From Mesotaenium endlicherianum (Eukaryota; Streptophyta; Zygnematophyceae; Zygnematales; Mesotaeniaceae), in contig WELA01000598.1 of assembly GCA_009602735.1 (NCBI GenBank), forward strand, positions 123,819 through 187,818: a stretch of 64,000 bases of DNA. Direction: 5' to 3'. Position numbers and translations under genes: made by a program. The notes beneath the pieces are model-generated. The model was not told the DNA's origin, searched no databases, and saw nothing but the letters and a program-made list of their open reading frames with translations. Numbering within the stretch: position 1 is the first letter of the stretch; each line of letters opens with the position of its first letter. Positions 24,578 through 36,267 of this stretch are shown one piece after another.

Positions 24578-26547
24578 TCACTCCGACCCCATGGAGAATC
24601 TCTTGAGCCAGTCCGTCACTGGCGCCACTTGGAACCTGGTGTCCTGGAACACCTGCCTGCCCATGTCGTGCGTAAGGCTTCGGCATCCCGACCTCACGTA
24701 CTCTGCAAAACTCTTGATTGTGTACCATTGACCTCTTCTCGGCGTAGTATAGTCTGAGAACCTCTCAATTGAATAGAATTGTCCTTGACAGCGGCAATTA
24801 AGGGTGACAGCTGTTTCATGGCCGAGGCTGAAGAGACCGTTCACACAAAGAAGATGGCTGCATCCATCAAGCTCTAGCTCCCGCAGGCTTGGAAGATTGC
24901 GCACGTCGCAGACATAGTCCAGTCTCCGGTACATTGGAAGCTCATGAATGCCTATTCTTAGATATGTGAGCCCCTCCAAAGAGGAAAGGACTGGCCAGGG
25001 CTGAGCGTCGTGAGACTTCAGGTTCAAAGAGAGCAGGCTGGGTGTGGCTGAGAGAAAATCTGGAGGAATTTGAGATGCTGACATCATTCGAGGAAGGCTG
25101 AGCTGGATATGAAGCACCTCCAGGCGGGGAAGAGTGCGCGGCAACTTTGGCAACCGGACGCCAAAAAATCTCAGATGTAATTCCTTCAGGGAGTGCAGCT
25201 CCGCTACAATGTTCAACTCATCTTCGCCAAAATCTGACTTTGAGAAGTATAGATCAAGAAGCTGCAAAGAGCTTACGGTCTCCAGAGAGTGGAGGAGGAC
25301 CCACCTGGAGGGGGAAATGCTGTCCTTAGTATAAGACATTGACAATGAGAAATGCTGCAACTTGCTCAGCCAGGGTGGCAACCTCAGCACCTTGAACTCG
25401 TCAGAGAGCGTCAGGTGGAATGTCTTTAGCCTGGGGAGCAGATGCCCCTGTTGCTCAAGTGTCCTACTGACTGGAACCAAGGAGCCCGCATGCTCGTGCG
25501 GGGAGTACATATCCTCATATCCAAGCGCCAGGTGTTCAAGATGGGGGAGGCTCCTGAAGTTCAAGGCCTCAAGAGAGGTGTGCAACTTCTCCCAGTCCCA
25601 TGACAATGACAAGAATAATCCCCCTTTGAAGAAGAGCTCCAGCGTCCGCAGACTGGTGGTCTTAGAGAGGACGTTAGGGATTTCCCCAAATATCTTATCC
25701 TCAATGACTACTAGTGTGAAGGAAGCCAAACGGGACATCGCCTCTTCCATGGCAAGCCTTCTCAGGAGCTCTGGAAGCCCACACACTCTTTGAGTGGGCC
25801 AGCCAAAGATTCTCACTTGCGTCATGTTCCGACATCTCCGCAAGGTGTTGAGGGCGGCGTCCACATTAACACGCCCTTTGAGGTGGTGGAAACTGTTGAC
25901 TGACCCCTCCAGTCAGATCTGTTGACCTTTAGCGTTGACCTCACACGTGTTGCTAGCACTTAGTCAAGCCTATGTGTCATTTTATACTTAGTTGACTTAG
26001 ACATTTGTAGACCCAAGTCTATATGTCGGTGACTTAGCTATTTGTGTTCACACTTACTTAATAGCTGTTCACTTCTCGACACAGTCAACCTTTGACTCAC
26101 ATAGTGACAGACTCTAGCACTGACTAGATCAATCTCATTCATTGAGAGAGTTGATCAACGACCTACAGCAAATGCTTCAGCACATTGACACAGCAAATAG
26201 CTTCACTATTTAACAGAGTTAGATAGAAAGCATGGTTATTCTTCAAAGCTGTAATAAAATTTACAGATCTTCAAAGTAAAAGAGTTCAATTCTCAAAGAG
26301 TCTTCCATTATAGACTCTAACTCACTTCAAAGATCCTCATGTAGAATTTATCTTTCTACTTAAACTTATTCTGCAAGCTTCTAGCTATGGCAGAGATTAG
26401 TCAACAGAAACAAGCGCACTGGTAGACGTCAAACATAAGCCGTCTCCACCTCTGACACACGTACCGCAGGCAGCCGTCATCATTGGCTGATGCCAAGCAC
26501 AATATGCGCACCAGAATGTCATCCGGAATGCCCAGTGTCCCATCCAT
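24578..26547 (-). pseudogene. F-box/leucine-rich protein gene 1, interrupted by a solo LTR
   Basis: The coding sequence runs from ATG at 26547 into the inserted LTR at 26406 and resumes at 25893, ending at 24578. The first part is a short F-box (LGIPDDILVRIL, then VCQRWRRLMFDVYQ) that would bind Skp1 in an SCF ubiquitin ligase. The second part has irregular leucine-rich repeats (LRTLELFF, LEHLALGY, LKELHLRF, LTYLRIGI, LRELELDGC) likely to bind a substrate. The reading frame is the same on both sides of the insertion, and paralogues at 29121 and 36268 are continuous there. The C-terminal tail (VFQDTRFQVAPVTDWL) matches paralogue 3. As it stands, translation from the F-box stops just inside the LTR. 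Splicing out the LTR is possible but no strong donor is visible. Function in the cell is therefore doubtful. Confidence 0.85.
25894..26406. mobile_element. Solo LTR of a retrotransposon, Copia-like ends
   Basis: A 513-bp solo LTR. It begins TGTTGACT and ends AGTCAACA, an 8-bp inverted repeat with the TG...CA form typical of LTRs. The TGTTGA/TCAACA ends are most common in Copia (Ty1) elements. It is flanked by identical 5-bp duplications GAAAC (25889-25893 and 26407-26411). No internal retrotransposon sequence remains, so it is the product of LTR-LTR recombination. An AATAAA-type signal lies near 26,254 on the plus strand. The perfect duplication suggests a relatively young insertion. Confidence 0.9.
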
Positions 26548-29120
26548 GGACTGGAAGAGGAGAGACAAGTGTATGCTGGTACAGTGCTGCTGCACGTTCC
26601 AAGGTTCAGACTTGGGATAAGTGAGGGCCTGTCACATGCACAACTGTAGCAGAGAACAAGGTGATTGGCTGCATACGTATAGATGATTTTGTATCAAAGC
26701 CTGTGACTAAAGCATCTTTTGAGCCGCGGTGTTCCTTCATTCCACCTCATGTTTATTGAAATCAAAGAGGAGACTTTTTCTGATTTTTTGACCAACACGC
26801 GCTTTGACTAGCTTACGCAGAAGCGGGATTGAAATATGCTTTCTCTATGCTGCCGGGGCATGATACACTTAGGAAGCTCTGCATATATAGCACCTTTTGT
26901 CCTGAGCAGAAATTATCTCCCATCCGGGCTGGATGTACCAAATAAAGACTCAACAGGCCACAACAAACTCAGTGCCTCTATATGTAAATACGGGTCAATT
27001 ATGGGGTTGAAGTAGATGAAAGGGGAGGGTGGCGTGTGCATATATGAGAAGTTTCATAGCATCATCAAATAGCCCACCTGTTTCCTTTAACGTGCGTGCA
27101 CGTACGTGTAAGCATCTGAAACTTCTTATGCCCTTCAAAATTACAATAGTCATGAGCATGTAGGTCTATTTCATGCAGTATATTGACCAAAACTCACCGC
27201 ATCAATCAAGTCTTCCTCATGGACGTCGTGCAATCAAAGTGTCCCTATCATATGTGAGCGATAACTTTTGCAACCAAGTCAGGAATTCACAAGTATCTCT
27301 AAAAGTAGGCTAAATCTGGCCAATGCTCGATCACAACTTAATGACCCCTTGTCATGCAGTCACTCTCTCATGTACTCTTCAGTGATTTAAGAGCAGCTGC
27401 TAGGACCCAAGAGTCTTCTTTCTTTATAAGTGGCATCTGCTACGACCGCCTAGACCATGTCCTGCCAAGTGGACCAATACTTAATACTTTTCAAGTCCTC
27501 TTGAGTGATGTCCGTGGTCGATGCAGGCCATAAAAGGAGCAGGGAAGATGTAACAGCTCCAGAATGGGCACAATTATTTGTCCCTGCTTTGACATATGAC
27601 ATCGACATCGGAAAGAAGACCAAGCCAATTAACGCTGGCCAAATTTGTGGCCTTCTGGCACTGGCATTTATTTTTTTGTTGACGTACGCACATCATTCTG
27701 TCAACGAGACACGTCATGCAATTAATGAGGGAATTAGGGAAATTGATCAGGGAAAATCTACAGTGAAGCTTTATTTACACTTCACAGAATTTCAAGAATC
27801 GATTCACAATTGAACCTGAAGGGTGGCCATGCAGCTCTGACAATTAATGGAAGCAGCAATCAGTTCCTCAACTAGCCTCGACTATTAGCTAGCTGTAGTA
27901 TCGCTTCACAAGTTCCTTCCGGAACGCAGCAAAGTGGCTACACACGGTTTCCCATAGTAGCCTCCAATGTAATTAAGCATGTTATACTTTAGTACCTGCA
28001 GTCTGAAGAGCTGGCGTCCTGAACTAGCTGGCGTCCTGAAGTAGCTTGACAGAGTGTTGTTTTGCTGGCAAGCTAGCTGCTCTCTGTGTATGCCGCGCAC
28101 TGCAAGGTAATTAAGTTGCACACAATATGAACAATTTGACCAGTGGAACCTGATTGTCTCAAAAGCATACACTTCTCTGCAGAACATTGATAGCTAAAGT
28201 TTGGCGACTTTGTCAATAGTTTGATATCAAGTCATTCTAGCTCAATGACATTTGTAGTAAAGCACTTGATTTGCTGGAGAATGCACGCAAATAAGTGGAT
28301 GCAATGATTCTGGCCCACATATTCACACTGTCCAGGCACTCGTGGCAAGAGTAGAGTGACTTTGTTTGCCGACATATTTTATTTACATGAATTCGTCTTT
28401 GATAATATTGGTGATAAGTGCTTTTACTATATAGGAAGCTAGTCAGCTATACTACAAGTGTGATGTTTACTGTGATTGGGCAGGATTCTTGATCATGACA
28501 TCTCGTTGCAAGATGAAAAGCAATAAGGGAGTGAATTGTCTCGTCCATGTCAATAGCTTGGAACAAGTCATTGGCTGCTCAACACCTGCAGGGCACTAGT
28601 TTGAGCTGCGCTAGATCAGCCTGGTACCCCTTTTTCTCCTTATTAATAGCTTCTTCATAAGTTTTTGTCGTCAAGGTCAAAACCACATCACTGGTTGAGA
28701 GTCCTGTTGGGGAGATTTATTTTTTGAAGGCATTGTCAGGTCCTGGTCACCAAGTTCCACCTCTAATTAAGACAGATGTTTGACTCAATTTCCATAATTA
28801 TATTGATTGACGGAACAGGTTACAAACAGAATTTCCAATTGTGTTTTGCATCATACTTGCAAGGCAATCAAGAAATGTTGATTTGAGGGCTCAGACACTT
28901 CTCTATCATGAAATTAACGAGCAGGTTTGGCTACTGATTTGATAAAACAAAGCAAATACACCCAGCAATTGAGTTTGATTGTTACACCCGCACGCAAGTG
29001 TCTTATAGCAACCATTTGCTTTTACTTTGTCATGCTCTTGGTGGGTGAACAGGCATTGTTTAATCTTCAGCAAGCAGAGAAAACTACCAGACAACTCATC
29101 CTAGTTTGTGTCGTACATAC
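26548..29120. other. Intergenic stretch between F-box genes 1 and 2
   Basis: AT-rich. A plus-strand frame at 27505-27813 could give 102 residues with one hydrophobic stretch (ICGLLALAFIFLLTYA) preceded by basic residues, but it resembles no family I know and I do not call it a gene. A short direct repeat AGCTGGCGTCCTGAA is at about 28,008-28,037. Confidence 0.4.
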
Positions 29121-30488
29121 ATGGATCCCACATTGAAGTTACCAGATAATATTCTGGTGCGCATCCTGCGCGGAGCATCATCAGCAAGAAGTGGTGATGT
29201 CCGATGCGTATGCCAAAGGTGGAGGCGGCTCATAGTTGGCACTTACAAGCGTGCATATCTAGTAGGCGTGACGGGGGGTGCGGAGGCCACCTTCAACACC
29301 CTTCAGGCATGCCAAAAGGTGACCCATGTTAGCGTCACAACTTACTTTGGACTTTCAAAAGTCAGGGAGTTGTGTGGGCTTCTGAGAAGGCTTGCTACGG
29401 AGGAAAAGTTGCCTCATCTGACTTCCTTCTATTTAGAGGTCGATGGAAAGGACATGTTTGACCAGCTCCCTTACTTCTTATTCAAGAGGTCCAGCCTTCA
29501 GGCGCTAGAGCTTTCCTTCTCCTGCAAGGGAAGCGATTTCAAGAACTGGAGGGCATTGCACTCTTATCTGGAGGGTCTGGACTTTGGATACCTCCATAAC
29601 TTGCAGCATTTGACGCTTGACTACGAGTGGATAAGAATGGCCTTCCCCAGCACCTGCTACGTCCCCGTAAGCAGGGCACTTGCCAATCATGAGCGGCTTC
29701 CAAAACTTGAGACTATTCATCTGCGACTCCCTGACTTCTTCCAGGTGCAGAAGCTGCCTCCGTGGCTGGGTGAGCTGCAGGCCTTCTCCAGTTTAAAGAC
29801 GCAGGCTCGTGATAGCCTCGGCTCAAGTTTTCAGCTTATTTTCTCTTTGGCAGCCATGAGCTGCCTACAGAAGCTTGAGATTACCATCCGGAACGGTTGC
29901 TTTGAGGAGGAACTCTCTGGCTTAAACCAGCTGGCCCCGTTGGCAAAGATGCACTCGCTGAAGGAGTTGATCCTGCACTTCTACCATGTTCCTGTGCCGG
30001 AGTGTGCACTTACCTTTTTCCGATTGGAAAAGCTTGACCTCAAAGTATCTGCTATTTTTCCCGGGTTTTAGATGCCTAGGCGTTTCTTCTCATGCATGCC
30101 CACTCTGCGCTCCTTGGAGCTCAAGGCTGCAGACTCACTGCCCTGGCCTGTGCTTGCCCCGCTCAAGCAGCTCACGTATCTGAAAATAGCACCGGAGCGG
30201 GATCCAGAAGCTCATAGCAAGTCTTTCTGCGACATGGGTGACCTGCCGGCTCTGCGGCATCTGGAAATCCGTGGATGCCAGGTGCTGCAAAGAGTTGATG
30301 GCCTGTTCAATCTGGCCAGTGCAACAGCTGTCACCCTTCATTGCCGCTGCCGGGACAGGCCTTACGACATCAGGGTTTACGCAGAGTACGTGAAGGTGGC
30401 ATCAAATGTGAGGGCGGGATGCCGGAGCCTAAGGCGCGACTTGGCTAGGCTGCTCTTCCAGGACAGCAGGGCCAGGGCGCATCAGTGA
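29121..30488 (+). pseudogene. F-box/leucine-rich protein gene 2, in-frame stop
   Basis: Begins at ATG 29121, aligned with the starts of paralogues 1 and 3 (each M-D-x-T-L). The F-box is LPDNILVRILRGAS then VCQRWRRLIVGTYK. Leucine-rich repeats follow (LQALELSFSC, LQHLTLDY, LKELILHFYH). A TAG at 30069-30071 ends the frame after 316 residues, yet the same frame continues for 138 codons (LRSLELKA, LTYLKIAP, LRHLEIRGC) with clear homology to the other paralogues. The C-terminus is also shorter, ending at FQDSRARAHQ where the others go on with APVTD. It could make a truncated protein, be a pseudogene, or carry a read-through or sequencing error. No intron is needed. Confidence 0.8.
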
Positions 30489-32524
30489 CTGCAGTTTTGG
30501 GGAGGCGCCCTAGGAGCAGGGCGCAGGAGGCATTGGCTGCCAGCTTGGGGGAAAGGGGAGAGCAGTGGAGGGGGCAGGGGTGGTGCTCAATAGTGGACTT
30601 TTGTGATAGAACAGCAGGGTTGGTGAAGCTTGAGAGTAAGTTTCAGAGGCTTGTAGGCTCCGTTTGAGAGAGAGAATTGAGCTATCACTAGTTTAGGTTG
30701 TCAAGTATTGATGTCAAACGAGGCTGGACATTTCTGACGTGTTGTTGTGCGTAAGTGATTCAACGATAACTGGCTATGTATATGGATGGTGAGCAGATTA
30801 CACAAGATTTTTCTAGTGACTTATAAAGGGAAAGTGGAGGGGAGAAGGTGCAGTGATTAATGTGTGGAACAACATAGTGTAATCTGCCACTTGTGGCTCA
30901 AAGCCTGGTTGCTCATTATAATAAATAAGTGAAACATATTTGACAGACGTATGAATGGATCGTAGTGCTACTTGTTACTAGGCTGGTATGTGCATCTCGC
31001 CATGCAAGCACATAAGTTCACACGTGTCTTTTTTTGCACTTCCATCAACAGTCTCCTTTAACCTCCTAAATCCTTGGATAGCATTAGGTCAACAGTACCA
31101 AGTGTGATAAGACACATATGTTGTGCATGCTTGTACAATGAGCGGTCAAGTTTTGAAAGATCTCAAATATTTTTGTATAGCTTCTTGAGCACGTAATATC
31201 GTAGTTTCTGCAGCTTTCTTTGTGGTTGGTTTCTGAATCTTGTATGACTTCACAAACGAAATTCTGGAATATCAATTCACTTTGGTGTTGGTCTTAAGCG
31301 GAGGAACAAAGCAAGGACCTGTTACAAATCCACGGTGTCTTTCTGATATCCTCGTAAAGTACTCAAAATATTACCAATCGAGGACAAGATATACCCCTCA
31401 AAAACTAGGAGCTTAAAATGGCCGAAAAATGATTTTTGCAGCTTCTCTTTAATGTGAATGTAGTAAATATCAGCGGTAGACAAATGCATTAGCCGTAGAC
31501 AAACGCAGGAGGACAGGAGCTACAGAAGGTGCTGGTGTGAAGGAAGCCCACTAGATTGCTTGCTGGCAAGGTGCAATAACTTTGAAAGAACTAAAAAGGA
31601 CTCATGACCATTTCCGGTTGCAATGCTAGAATAACACGCAAAAGCTTGCAACGTTAAATAACTTCATACCCCTAGACTTCATACAATGAGCACAAAATGT
31701 ACAAGAACAGTAAATATAATACTTGAACAAAGCTTACATGCTATGTGTGCTGGGCTCACGCGTGACAACTATATGCATCAAAACCTGTAGAGACAGTCTC
31801 CCTTCACGACACATCTATGACTCCTACACCTTCCAGACTATCAATTATCAGTTTGGGACTCAAGTCCTCATGAACAGCACGGCGCTTGAAGACCACCTAG
31901 CCTAAAATTGGAAGAGGAAATTCTCAGCTGCAGCTTAGCTCAGGCCACAGTAGCTAAAATACTCCAATCAGGTTCTCGGGGAGGAGAGCGTGGCGTCTGC
32001 TGACATGACGTGCAGATGCCTCCACACGCTTCATCGTCATCCACTATGTCCTTACATCACCCTAGAGCCCTTGTCACAGGCTGAGGACTCCTGCATGCTC
32101 TCTTAGAGTTTGGGACCTGTTGCACGCTCGCACCTCCTCTCACCACATGAAGCGGCCTTGTGCGGCTTCTCAGCCATCCATCCATCTAAGAGAGGAAGAG
32201 CTTAGGGGGAAAAACCCTAGGCCCTTGTTTTTTGACCCCGCAACCCTAGGCCCAAATTCGCGGCTTTGGGTTCTAGACTCTAGAGCACGAAGCCAGGGCC
32301 AGCTGGTGTGGATGCCACATGGCAGGCCTGAGCACACAAGCACGGCCGCGAGCACGATGGCCGGAAAGAGCAGCCTGGAGTGCCTACGCCTGCTGGCTCC
32401 TCCAGAGCGAGAACAAGTGCTGTGTCCTCCAAGAGCGTCGGACGATGGAATCACATGCACCCAAGCCTGGCGGGCACTCAGACGCACCTGGCCGCACGCG
32501 CACCTACTATGCGGCAGCAAGCAC
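30489..32524. other. Stretch without a supported gene
   Basis: The first few hundred bases are presumably 3' flank of F-box gene 2. The rest is AT-rich to about 31,900, then GC-rich where it approaches repeat copy B. No exon-like pattern was recognised. Confidence 0.45.
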
Positions 32525-34285
32525 CAGCGCTGAGCGCACGCGAGCACCTTGTAGCTGTGGACGAGGCCTCCCGTTGTGACAGGTGCCGCCAGCACAAGCA
32601 CAACTAGGAGGGGCCCAGCTTACAGCGGCGCCAGGTGTCTGGATGTTGAGCTAATGTGTGTGGCCTGCCAGCTGGCACCACCATGGGGAGTCGGAAAGTA
32701 CGAGACTACGAGTGCCAAGAAAATAAGAGAGGGCAGGTGATTGTGAGGGAGAAAGCAGCAGGGGAGGACAGCATCGTGTTGACTCCTCGCAGGTGCAGAA
32801 GCGCACAAGGATGGGCTGGTCGAGGGGGGCCTGGAGCACATGCAGATGTAAGTAGGGCTTCTGCCCGCCACTGCTGCAAAAGAGGGAGCTCATTCACGAC
32901 GCAGCAGCAACAGCGCGAGGAATACCGACAAGGCAGTATCCTTTCACATGATGGCACTCCAAACTTGATCAGTAGCAGAGCGTGTAGGATATAGCTTGAA
33001 GAACAGAGAGGTCGACACATGACTTCTCAAAGGGAGGGCAAGGAGAGGGAGCGCAGAGGGGGGCTGGGGGAGTTTGAACATGTGCATCTGGCGACCCCAC
33101 TGGCCAGGTCGATGGCAAGCAAGCCAGGGCCCTATTCACATTATGCCTGCCTAACGAACACGAATGAGCATGCACCTGCAGTGAGTGGCAGGGGGAGGCG
33201 CAAGGCAGTTGGCACCACGGCCAGAAAAACAGGTAAGGTTAGGGCTTAGACCCCAAGAGGCCCCGCATTTGCACGCCCTGCCCTGCCCTGCCCTGGTCCA
33301 TCTATTGCGCCAACGAGGAAAATGGGCAACACCCAAGCGCGCACGTCCAGGGACAAGCTGACTCACTCGTTGCCCGAGAGGAGTGGACCAATTTCCCCGG
33401 ACACCGTCATTCTCATACTCGACAACAACCACCATTCATGAAAAAGAGGATACTTGCAGGTGCTTCCCCACCACCCTATGTCAGCAACATCGCCCATTGT
33501 CACAACGCCCAAGCCTTGTGAGCTGTTGCCCCCCCACAGCAGGGCAGCTCGCCCATGAAAGCCCATCTCCAACTGCGGCTGGAAGTTGGAACGCCAACCC
33601 CCACTCCTTCACACGTGCCTGTAAGAGCAGATGCAGCAGTAGGTGCTCGCAGACAAGCACAAACGCCCCCACACATGCAAGCTCCCCCCCTGCTCCTCAG
33701 ATCACCAAAGCCGTCACCACTCACGCTCGCAGTGCTTCTCTAAGCTCCCCCTCAGGGCCCTCGTGGTAAGGGTGGGCCAAAACCCCAGGGCGACGTCTCA
33801 AGTGCTGCCAGCTAGCGCTTCGACGTCCCCTCGCAGGTAAGAGCGGAAACAGGTGGTGTTACAGACACCCCCCTACAAACAGTGAAATGCCTTGCAAAGA
33901 AAGCACCGGATCTGATGCTGACCAGCACTGAGAAAATTTTGGATGGGACAGCAGGATCGAGTGGGATGCAGGAGGCAGGGGGCCAGGGTCTAAGGGAGGC
34001 AAGCCCCCTGCACCTGGGGAGGGACGCGCCCCCAAGCAGGTGCCACTGTAAGTTCCAAGTCGGGGTTTAGGGCAGGACTCTGTGTGGGGGTTTGGGTCGG
34101 TTGCGCGGGCTCCTCACCTCCCAGCGATGAAAGTGAAGGGGAGCCCGCATCCTACTGCTGCTTGTGATGCAGGCAGCAGCTGACCCTCATGGCCCTCACA
34201 CACCCCTCCCTCAGGTCTCCCTTCCTGCCTGCACCCTTTCAACAGCGTCAAAAGTCCCCCACCAGAACCCTTTCAAGACGTTGAT
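32525..34285 (-). repeat. Dispersed GC-rich repeat, copy B (inverted)
   Basis: Inverted partner of 9,297-11,215. Homology runs from about 34,285 (complement of CAACGTCTTGAAAGGG) to about 32,525, where the GCTCGCGTG block ends the match. It includes the GGGGGCGCGTCCCTCCCC block near 34,025, the CAGACACCTGGCG block near 32,635 and a GCCAGCTGGC at 32667. It is about 160 bp shorter than copy A through scattered indels. The plus strand has a 128-residue frame (33383-33769) sharing blocks such as GSWNANPH with the antisense frame of copy A. No terminal structure is seen. Confidence 0.75.
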
Positions 34286-36267
34286 TTTCAAGAAAAAGAG
34301 AAGTCCACACTATTCCAAGTTCAAAGAAAACAAGGAGTGCGATATACATGTTGTGGGGTCTCAGTGTCATTATGTTGGTGGCTGGTAGAACGTGAGACAA
34401 TAAGCAGTAGTATTATGAATGAAAGCTTCAGTTGATGATCAAAGAGGTCTTCAGTTCTTTTTGTTCAGGAGAAACTCAGTCGTGCATGCTTGTATCTGTG
34501 ACAACTCCTCTAAAGCATGCCTTCAGGCCTTAAGGAAAACAAATGGGAACAAATGGTATATAATTCTAGGATGCGACTTAGAGAATGTTCACAAAAGTCC
34601 AGTAGCCTGAAAAAGATATTTTGGTGACCAAATCTGACCATGCGTCTGACGGTCAGATTGCAATACAGATGGCTGGATCAACTTGGTACACCGACATTGT
34701 CACAACCACTTGAAATGGACTAAATAGCCAACGATGAATGGGTTTGACAAAAAAAGACTGATCGGAGCAGGTCCAACAGTGTCAACATTCTTCCGATGCA
34801 GCTGGTTGTCCTACTGCTTGCGATCAGACGGTGCAATCTACCCGACATACCGCAGGACAAACAATTTCGCGAAAACGGAGACTCGAGGATCAAGCTAGCT
34901 TGCACTTCTGGGAGCAGCTGAAATCCGTCCTCTCTTTTCTTCTGTGCTTCTTTTATGCACTCTGTTATGCACGTAATTAGGTCGATTCACTCAGGATTAA
35001 TCCCTCTCGAGCTCAATGAGAAGCTTGCTGGCAAGATTTGAACGACGCTGTCGTGGACTATAGATGCTGGAAATAAATGACTGTCAACGCAACGTCACGA
35101 CAAACCACTGCATGTATCACTTGGCATGTGTCTGACTCCACAGAGGAAAATTTGATCAGCGTTTTTTTGGAAATACGAAGATTGAGGCGAGCCTATTTTC
35201 TTTGCTTAAAATAACGTTAGCAGCTATAGCTGTTTTTTCCAAGGCGTTGGCCCGAGATCTTGTTGTGACACGACCTTGTATTCCCAATAATAATTCTTTA
35301 AGTTCGGTTCTTGGTACGGTAAATGATTTGAGTAGATTTCCAAAAGCCTATTTCACCTTTCATGTGACCAGCCCAAATGAGCCCGAGAGGACTGCTGTAT
35401 TTTGGGGTCGTCAAGCATGACTGCATGTATATTTCACTGACATAGATGTTCTATCATACAGTCTTGGCGTATGATGAGAACAATGTAACATTAAGCTGTA
35501 TGAAGGCCAGAACTTCTGGTCAACTTTTCAGGACTGCTGTATCCCCCTTTGTTCGTGCATTCAATGGGTTGTGGTCTCTTTGCCATAAAAGGTGAGTCGC
35601 TTAATTTGAGATCTTATGTGAGAATATTGAGTTTTAGTTTATGTCCCCCCTGTAGAAACTACAGCCATTGAGAGAAAATATGCATGCTCACTTTGGGTGA
35701 CCAACTTTGATTGTCAAGATTATCGGAATCACCAGTCAGTCCATTTCCAAATCCCACAATCTAGAAAACATGCTGCATATATTGTCAACATGGTCTTTGT
35801 GAAGCGCATAACGTTGCTACGTTATTAATCACTAGCATCTTGGACAGCATGACAATTTGTGCACAAAGAAGGACCTAAGTGGCAGTCTGGATTTGGTGAG
35901 CTTGCTGTGCAACAAATACTTGCACCAAATAATATATGAAGAGCATGTTCTTTTCCCTTTTGCTTTTAAGCAAAAGCTTTCCAATCAACCGTCCTCATGC
36001 TGTCAAATGTGCAAGGAGATCCAAGAAAGATACAAAGTGGATCTTGTGGATAATATTGGTCAAGAAAAAACTAGGAACGAGTGCTACGCAGGAAATCAAG
36101 AGGCTTAATGGATACACTCATCAACTAACTATAGTGACTATAGCACTCATGCTGCAACTATCCAACTAATTATTGACCATATATTGTTCTTGTTGTGACA
36201 GGCCCACCTTGAGTTATTGGTCTTAACGTTGAGCAGAATCTACTGGTGACTTGTGCCTCCATATTCA
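34286..36267. other. Upstream flank of F-box gene 3, no gene called
   Basis: AT-rich, with no recognised coding sequence. Short frames at 35202-35420 and 35857-36108 lack family resemblance and the expected codon bias. Regulatory sequence of F-box gene 3 presumably lies in the last few hundred bases, but I see no clear TATA box. Confidence 0.4.
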
